This document shows, piece after piece, positions 59,011 through 64,000 of a stretch of 64,000 nucleotides of DNA; within the stretch, counting starts at the first letter, position 1; every line of letters starts with the position of its first letter. The stretch spans positions 1-64,000 of the forward strand of contig CAMYAY010000005.1 in NCBI GenBank assembly GCA_947253945.1. Reading direction: 5' to 3'. Source of the DNA: an uncultured Candidatus Saccharibacteria bacterium (GTDB taxonomy: Bacteria; Patescibacteriota; Saccharimonadia; Saccharimonadales; Saccharimonadaceae). A program made the position numbers and the translations under genes. Below the pieces are notes generated by a model. The model saw only the letters and a program-made list of their open reading frames with translations. It was not told the origin of the DNA and made no database searches.

Positions 59011-59865
59011 ATGGATATGTCTATTTTTACCAGCCGCATCGAACAGTGGTTTACCCACATCAACTGGGCTGGTATTATCATCGCCCTTGTCGTTGGCTTG
59101 ATTGCCTACAAGATGACTAGCCGGTCGGTGCAATTTATCATCCGCCATGCCACTCATAAAATCCCACACGAGACCAAGTTGCAGCTCTCCGAGCGTAAAA
59201 AGCGTCTCCGCACCCTTGGCGGACTCTTTGCAATGGTTATTAAAGTCATTATCGCACTCACCGTCACCTATACCATCCTGAAAGAATTCGGCATTAATTT
59301 GGCGCCAATTCTCGCTAGCGCTGGAATCCTTGGTGTGGCACTTGGTTTTGGCGCACAGAGTATCGTAAAAGACTGTCTCGCCGGCTTCTTTATCGTCCTT
59401 GAAAACCAATATCGCGTTGGTGACTACGTCATCATCCATAGCACCGGCAGCACAAATTGCGAAGGCACCGTCACTGCTATTTCACTCCGTCGCACCGCCC
59501 TGCGCGACCACGGCGGCAATTTTCACTTCATCCCGAACGGCGGCATTATTGAGGTCACCAACCGCACCATGGGCTACTCGCAGTTCCGCTTCGTCTTTGC
59601 TGTCCAATCTAACACCAACGTCGATGACATTGTCGATATTGTAAACCGCGTTGGGCGCGAGATGGCAAACGACGCCAAGTGGGGCAAGGATATTGTCGAC
59701 CCGCCACATTACGACGAGTTTGGTGAAATCGGCGCCAACGGAATGAACGTTAAGGCAGTTGGCACTTGCATGCCGGGGCAACAGTGGCGTGTTTGCGCGG
59801 AATTTAAAAAGCGGTTAATTATTGAGCTACAAAAATCTGATGTGACAATCGCTGATGTCAATTAG
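59011..59865 (+). CDS. mscS: Small-conductance mechanosensitive channel (MscS)
   Basis: A 284-residue channel with three transmembrane helices (about 18-40, 65-85, 95-130); the pore helix has the Gly/Ala pattern ILASAGILGVALGFGAQSIVKDCLAGFFIVLENQ, followed by VGDYVII and the vestibule domain with IPNGGIIEVTNRT. It releases solutes on hypo-osmotic shock. TACAAT ends 6 nt before the ATG. Operon with the 153-residue gene downstream. Confidence 0.94.
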   Translation: MDMSIFTSRIEQWFTHINWAGIIIALVVGLIAYKMTSRSVQFIIRHATHKIPHETKLQLSERKKRLRTLGGLFAMVIKVIIALTVTYTILKEFGINLAPILASAGILGVALGFGAQSIVKDCLAGFFIVLENQYRVGDYVIIHSTGSTNCEGTVTAISLRRTALRDHGGNFHFIPNGGIIEVTNRTMGYSQFRFVFAVQSNTNVDDIVDIVNRVGREMANDAKWGKDIVDPPHYDEFGEIGANGMNVKAVGTCMPGQQWRVCAEFKKRLIIELQKSDVTIADVN

Positions 59866-59873
59866 GGGGGTAA

Positions 59874-60335
59874 ATGGATAATTCGAAGCGCGACCAAATA
59901 TTTATTAATGTTTGTCAATTAATTGCCAACAATTTACACAGTCTCCATCCCGACGCAACCGATGGCGGCGTGTTTGTGCGACTCGCCCGCAATCCAGAGA
60001 CTAATTCATTACAGCTCACTAGCCTTAATGTCTATCGCTCCGGCAATAATACCGACGACTTCGCTACCTCATCATGGCAAATTACCGACCGGCAAATTTA
60101 CCAGGGATTTAGTGATCTTTGGCTGGCAAGCGACCGTAGCTGGTTTAACGCAATGTTTTGCATCAATCTCACTACTGGGCAAATTACCAGCAAGTTTATT
60201 CCTAAAACCGAGCAGGACGTACCATGGATTTATCAAGATCCAACCGAGCCAAGTACCGCGCCAATGTTTGATTATCTCACTATCAAACGCCCTTATCTCG
60301 ACGCCATCAAGCAGCTAACTCAACAACATCAGTAA
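59874..60335 (+). CDS. Hypothetical protein downstream of mscS
   Basis: A 153-residue cytosolic-looking protein, alpha/beta, rich in aromatic residues in the second half (WLASDRSWFNAMFCINL, FDYLTIKRPYL). It starts 8 nt after the mscS stop behind GGGGGG, which may serve as ribosome binding site. The overall look slightly recalls YezG-type immunity proteins, but no toxin lies next to it and the resemblance is weak. Not assigned. Confidence 0.65.
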   Translation: MDNSKRDQIFINVCQLIANNLHSLHPDATDGGVFVRLARNPETNSLQLTSLNVYRSGNNTDDFATSSWQITDRQIYQGFSDLWLASDRSWFNAMFCINLTTGQITSKFIPKTEQDVPWIYQDPTEPSTAPMFDYLTIKRPYLDAIKQLTQQHQ

Positions 60336-60342
60336 TAAATAC

Positions 60343-60372
60343 AAAAGAGGCCTATTGTAGGCCTCTTATAAT
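60343..60372 (+). terminator. Terminator of the mscS unit
   Basis: AAGAGGCCTA/TAGGCCTCTT with a TTG loop (60345-60367). T-run on plus is short (ATAATT); the reverse strand has CTTTTG, so it may also act on tRNA-Pro(CGG). Confidence 0.7.
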
Positions 60373-60377
60373 TATGC

Positions 60378-60453
60378 TGGTCGGGGCGACCCGATTCGAA
60401 CGGGCGACCTCAGCGTCCCGAACGCTGCGCGCTACCAGCTGCGCTACGCCCCG
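60378..60453 (-). tRNA. tRNA-Pro (CGG)
   Basis: Acceptor CGGGGCG/CGCCCCG, anticodon stem CAGCG/CGCTG closing TTCGGGA with anticodon CGG, T-arm GCCCG TTCGAAT CGGGT, ACCA encoded. Together with tRNA-Pro(UGG) at 3818, the window has two proline isoacceptors. Confidence 0.93.
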
Positions 60454-60479
60454 CCAGACAAGTCTAATTATAACACAGT

Positions 60480-62210
60480 CTAGCGGCGGCCGCCACGCTT
60501 TGGCTTCGCTACTGTAGTAGTGTTGCCACCCATCAACTCTTGCAGTTGCTTCTGATTGACTGCCCCGCCACGACTGCTAGCTGCGCTATTATCTAGCTTC
60601 GCGCCGGCGCCAAATACTACAATAAAGTCCGCCTCTGTCTTGTAATTCGCTAGATCGCCATCAACCACGGTAACGCCATACTTCTGTTGCAATGCCTTTG
60701 TAGTGGCCGGTAAATTCTGATTGCGACGATAAATCTTCACCGACTCAGTTTGGTCTTGAGTTGGCGCGTTACCAACCTGCCCCACCTTGTAGTGCTCGCG
60801 CTTCAGCGTCTCAGCCTTATTAGCAGCAAGACCAACCGTCTTTGAGGCATTCAAAACATCAATCGTGGCTGACTCATGCGTATCATTCATCGCACCCGAG
60901 AGGTTGTCTGCCACATACTTCTGAATCTGCGAGTAATCAAACACACCTGCTACTGGCGCTTCACCCTTGTATGACCCGCCTTCCGTGTAGCTAGCCACCA
61001 AATCCGGGCCACCATCAAGGCGCTGCACCAGCGGCAAATGACGAATGTCTTGATTCTTAATCGACTTCGCAAGGTCTACCAGTGTCTGAACATTAGTGGC
61101 GTCAAAATTGGTTACCATATTGCCACCAATGGCATCAATTAAGCTATTAACTGCCACCACATTAAGTAGAGTGTTGGCACTAAGCATCTTCGCTTGTACG
61201 GCTGTCAAAATCCGCTGCTGATTCTGCTCACGCGCATAGTTGCCACCCGCGAGACCATAGTCGCCCTTATTATGATTACGCGCCCGCGCTAACGCCAAAG
61301 CCCGCTCACCATTGAGATGAACCACTTGCCCTTGTTTGTAGCGAATCTTCGTACCCGAATCATAAATACCGCGCTTATCCGAGCTCTCAATCTTGATATC
61401 AACACCGCCCACAGCATCAACGATTTGCGTCAGCGCCGACCAATCAGCATGGGCGTAGTACTGAATATCTAGCCCTAAAATACTACCCGCCTTTGCCATC
61501 AGCGCCCTAGCGCCTTCTGGCTCGTTCTTATTGTTTTTATTGTTGAAATAATACACTTCATTCAACTTACCGGTGTTATGTTGACCAGCTGCGTTACTGT
61601 ATTTAACATACAAGTCGCGCGGCAAGGATATCATATAAGCATTTTTCTTCTCCTGGTCGACCGACAGCACCATAATTGAATCAGTCAGCATAGCACCATC
61701 CCAAGCGTCGGCCTTCATTGAATAGCCAGAGGTGCCAAAAATTAAGATGTTACTCCGACCGTTTTGGTCGGTCTTTAACTTAGCTTTCGTAGTAAGAACG
61801 CTAAGGAAGTTACCCTTAAATACCTTATTGCCAGCCATAAACACCTTCGCACCAAAATAGCCCACCACTAATAATAGTAGTAGAACTAAGGCTAGAATCA
61901 CACGCTTGATAATCTTTTTAACATTTCGTGGCTTTGGAGCGCAGTGACGTTGTAACGACTGTGGCTCGTTAGGTTCAGTGTCGCCCTCAGTGAGATTATT
62001 TAGCGAATCCTTGACGTCGTCCATCATTTTGGCGTCAAACTCGCGGTCGTCTTGCTTAGTCTCGGCGATAGTGCGCCGGCGCGGGGCTCTGGTCACGACA
62101 ATTTCGTCTTCATCAGCGGAATCGACTCTAATTTCGCCGTCATGGTGTCTAGTGGTGGGATGTAGGACAAAGCCGTCTACATCGCTGTGATTCTTCCTTG
62201 TCATAAGCAT
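60480..62210 (-). CDS. LCP (LytR-CpsA-Psr) family glycopolymer ligase
   Basis: A 576-residue protein: cytosolic, charged N-terminus (about 1-105), one transmembrane helix (about 106-128), the LCP catalytic domain (about 150-400) with DSIMVLSVDQ, ISLPRDLYVKY and the Arg-rich ALALARARNHNKGD, then a LytR_C-type domain (about 440-540) with IDVLNASKTVGLA. LCP enzymes attach polyprenyl-linked glycopolymers to peptidoglycan. It is divergent from the sugar transferase, which would start such a polymer. ATG 62210 or 62204 after TAAAAT at 62215-62220. Confidence 0.92.
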   Translation of the reverse strand: MLMTRKNHSDVDGFVLHPTTRHHDGEIRVDSADEDEIVVTRAPRRRTIAETKQDDREFDAKMMDDVKDSLNNLTEGDTEPNEPQSLQRHCAPKPRNVKKIIKRVILALVLLLLLVVGYFGAKVFMAGNKVFKGNFLSVLTTKAKLKTDQNGRSNILIFGTSGYSMKADAWDGAMLTDSIMVLSVDQEKKNAYMISLPRDLYVKYSNAAGQHNTGKLNEVYYFNNKNNKNEPEGARALMAKAGSILGLDIQYYAHADWSALTQIVDAVGGVDIKIESSDKRGIYDSGTKIRYKQGQVVHLNGERALALARARNHNKGDYGLAGGNYAREQNQQRILTAVQAKMLSANTLLNVVAVNSLIDAIGGNMVTNFDATNVQTLVDLAKSIKNQDIRHLPLVQRLDGGPDLVASYTEGGSYKGEAPVAGVFDYSQIQKYVADNLSGAMNDTHESATIDVLNASKTVGLAANKAETLKREHYKVGQVGNAPTQDQTESVKIYRRNQNLPATTKALQQKYGVTVVDGDLANYKTEADFIVVFGAGAKLDNSAASSRGGAVNQKQLQELMGGNTTTVAKPKRGGRR

Positions 62211-62273
62211 TAATATTTTAACAAAAATTCGTTACAACTGCAATAATACCACTGATTATAGTATAATATAAGT

Positions 62274-63683
62274 ATGCAAGCCCGAATCACTTTACGCTTT
62301 ATTTTTACCTTAATTGTTGGTGACATTTTAGCCATCTTGGGCGCCTATTCGCTCGCTTATATCTGGCGCATGAAAATCATCACCGACCCAGTACAGACTT
62401 TTGTCTCGGCGCGCGCCTTCTTTATGTCACTACTCCTCCTCCTACCGTTTAACTTAATTATCTTCAGCCTGATTGGCCTCTATCGCCATCAGCGCACCGT
62501 CATGAAGTTGGTGTGCCGCCTCCTGGTCGGCGCCTTCGCTGCCATGCTCTTTATGGTGTTCGTGGATTACTTTCACGTCGACCCAATTTTCCCAGCCAAA
62601 AAGGTGGTAGTGTACGGCTTTATACTCTCAATTATACTTCTGGGGCTTGAACGCAGCTTTCTCTATGGCATGCGTTACCTCATTCATCGCTGGTCATCAG
62701 GACTACCTAAGGTTTTAGTAGTCGGCACCAGTGCCGTAGCCCACGCCATCGTGCAAGCGATTCAACAGCCCGGCAGTGGTTACGAACTAGCTGGCGTGGT
62801 TGGCGACCGGAGACTGCGTTGGACAACATTTAAGACCTTTGACGAAGCCACTTTGGCTGTCCAGCCAGACTTAATTATTCAAGCCAATTCGCCCATTGAA
62901 ACTAAAATCAACCCCGCGTACCTCAGTTACGCTGAAACCCATTACGCCGACTTTAAGTTCGTGCCAACCGACACTAGTGAGCTCGGCCGCAAGCTCGAAA
63001 TGGAACTATTTATGGGCGATGTACCGGTGATGTCAGTTCGCCCAACCCAGCTAATCGGCTGGCGGCGCGTCTTTAAGCGACTCTTCGACCTTATCGCTAG
63101 CTTCTGTGGCTTAGTGGCTCTCTCTCCACTCTTCCTAATAATTTATCTAGCCGAGAAGCTCAGCGACCCACACGGCAGCGCGCTCTTCCATCAAACTCGC
63201 CTCACGCGCGGCGACCAACAGTTCCAGCTCTATAAATTCCGCACACAGTACGCCAAATACGACGGCACCACACCCGAGCAAGCTTTCACAATGATGGGTA
63301 AACCAGAATTAATCAAGCACTACCGCGCTAACGGCGACTTTTTGGAACACGACCCGCGCGTCACCAAGATTGGCCACTTTTTACGCAAGTACTCGCTCGA
63401 CGAACTACCTCAGTTATTTAACGTTCTCCGCGGCGATATCTCACTTGTTGGCCCACGCGCCCTCATTCCTGAAGAGCTCAACAGCTACGCCAATAAGCAC
63501 ACCATTCTCAACGTTAAATCCGGTATCACCGGCCTTGCGCAAATCTCCGGTCGGCGCGACTTGCCGTGGGAACAGCGTCGCAAGCTCGACGTTTACTACG
63601 TCCAGCACTGGACTTATCTGATGGATTTACGCATTCTCTTTCAGACCTTTTGGCAGGTGCTGACTGGACGCGGCGCTAAATAG
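62274..63683 (+). CDS. Undecaprenyl-phosphate sugar phosphotransferase
   Basis: A 469-residue polyisoprenyl-phosphate hexose-1-phosphate transferase of the WbaP/CpsE type: four N-terminal transmembrane helices (about 10-125), a CoA-binding-like cytosolic domain (about 140-250, VLVVGTSAVAHAIVQAI), a fifth helix (about 270-292), and the catalytic domain with LYKFRTQ, DPRVTKIGHFLRKYSLDELPQ and SLVGPRAL. It loads the first sugar of a surface glycan. TATAAT ends 6 nt before the ATG. The 3' end overlaps the convergent O-antigen ligase gene by 57 bp. Confidence 0.94.
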   Translation: MQARITLRFIFTLIVGDILAILGAYSLAYIWRMKIITDPVQTFVSARAFFMSLLLLLPFNLIIFSLIGLYRHQRTVMKLVCRLLVGAFAAMLFMVFVDYFHVDPIFPAKKVVVYGFILSIILLGLERSFLYGMRYLIHRWSSGLPKVLVVGTSAVAHAIVQAIQQPGSGYELAGVVGDRRLRWTTFKTFDEATLAVQPDLIIQANSPIETKINPAYLSYAETHYADFKFVPTDTSELGRKLEMELFMGDVPVMSVRPTQLIGWRRVFKRLFDLIASFCGLVALSPLFLIIYLAEKLSDPHGSALFHQTRLTRGDQQFQLYKFRTQYAKYDGTTPEQAFTMMGKPELIKHYRANGDFLEHDPRVTKIGHFLRKYSLDELPQLFNVLRGDISLVGPRALIPEELNSYANKHTILNVKSGITGLAQISGRRDLPWEQRRKLDVYYVQHWTYLMDLRILFQTFWQVLTGRGAK

Positions 63684-64000
63684 CACCCCTAGCGCAATAA
63701 AAACATGGAGGGCATTCGGTAGCCCGCTAAAGAAGCAATACTGCGCCGCAAAGGCTGCGAGTAGCGCCAACATTAAGCTCGACCGCCGCCCGTGATAAAT
63801 TAGGTAACCAATTATCCCCAGAAGTAACAAGAGCCCGATTAGTCCGCGCTCTTGTAGCACCTCAATAAATTCATTCTGCACAATTTCCTTGGTCCAAGTA
63901 CTGTGGTGCAACTTGGCTAGCTCCACCCCAAAAGACCCTAAGCCGGTACCAAATAACTGGCTTGTCAAATTATGGCGCCAAATTGTTAAAGCATCGTGAC
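63627..64000 (-). CDS. O-antigen ligase/polymerase family protein, C-terminal part
   Basis: The frame is open to the end of the window, so the gene is partial. About 124 residues are visible: LTIWRHNLTSQLFGTGLGSFG and IVQNEFIEVLQERGLIGLLLLL, typical for Wzy_C (O-antigen ligase) proteins, then two hydrophobic helices and a short tail. A TTG at 63968 could be read as a start but lies in the middle of the conserved motif. It belongs to the same glycan pathway as the sugar transferase on the other strand. Confidence 0.85.
   Translation of the reverse strand, partial: HDALTIWRHNLTSQLFGTGLGSFGVELAKLHHSTWTKEIVQNEFIEVLQERGLIGLLLLLGIIGYLIYHGRRSSLMLALLAAFAAQYCFFSGLPNALHVFIALGVLFSAASSQHLPKGLKENA

Overview
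The window looks like a chromosomal contig from a Patescibacteria/CPR bacterium, most probably Candidatus Saccharibacteria (TM7). The grounds are a compact gene order with tiny intergenic gaps, reduced versions of several proteins (a 127-residue TsaB, a 292-residue TilS, a 488-residue ComEC without its metallo-beta-lactamase half, a 64-residue S18), a complete type IV pilus locus with a PilM/N/O platform, and a cell envelope built with MurJ, an L,D-transpeptidase and an LCP ligase. TGA is a normal stop codon (for example in yebC), so the UGA-Gly code of Gracilibacteria/Absconditabacteria does not apply. The first 22 bases are Nextera transposase adapter, so the left contig edge is a sequencing artefact that cuts a tRNA-Arg gene.

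Layout. 1-14.8 kb: tRNAs, a membrane-anchored Clp-type AAA+ protein, yebC, an L,D-transpeptidase, comEC, an adenylate-kinase-like gene, lepA, murJ, ftsH, tilS, tRNA-Met and tRNA-fMet. 14.9-27.5 kb: type IV pilus system on the minus strand (pilM-N-O-x-pilB, pilT-pilC, pilA, pilD, four large minor pilin/PilX-like genes). 27.5-32.6 kb: ychF, the rpsF-ssb-rpsR-efp-tlyA operon, rpsT, holA. 32.6-36.8 kb: a complete diversity-generating retroelement (DGR). 36.8-39.4 kb: a QxxRW glycosyltransferase operon read out of a tRNA pair. 39.4-64 kb: ftsK, rnj, rny, tsaB, recA-recX, truB, tsaE, a lamin-tail surface protein, ruvC-ruvA-ruvB, an orphan pilin, an FtsB-like gene, tRNA-Ile2, trmB, mscS, an LCP ligase, an undecaprenyl-phosphate sugar transferase and the C-terminal part of an O-antigen ligase/polymerase.

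The most interesting system is the DGR. It has a reverse transcriptase with the DGR-type motif IGNYTSQ and YMDD, an Avd-like accessory protein, a 133-bp template repeat (TR), and a 661-residue secreted target protein whose last 44 residues are the variable repeat (VR). TR and VR differ at 10 positions, and all 10 are adenines in TR. The TR is inverted relative to the RT and has its own consensus-like promoter. An 8-bp-stem, 4-nt-loop hairpin lies just past VR. The target gene also carries a G9 homopolymer inside its signal-peptide codons, where loss of one G creates an immediate TAA. The same surface protein therefore appears to be under two diversification layers: targeted hypermutation of its binding face and on/off phase variation.

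A second window-wide pattern is transcription start architecture. About twenty genes on both strands have a TANNNT -10 hexamer ending exactly 6-7 nt before the start codon, the geometry of leaderless mRNAs. A smaller set (yebC, recA, rny, rnj, rpsF, rpsT, efp, pilA, pilT, the DGR target) has real leaders with Shine-Dalgarno sequences. Functionally, the pilus plus ComEC suggests DNA uptake and twitching, and the secreted DGR protein with the glycan-modifying enzymes suggests a surface specialised for contact with other cells, as expected for an epibiont. That ecological role is inference.
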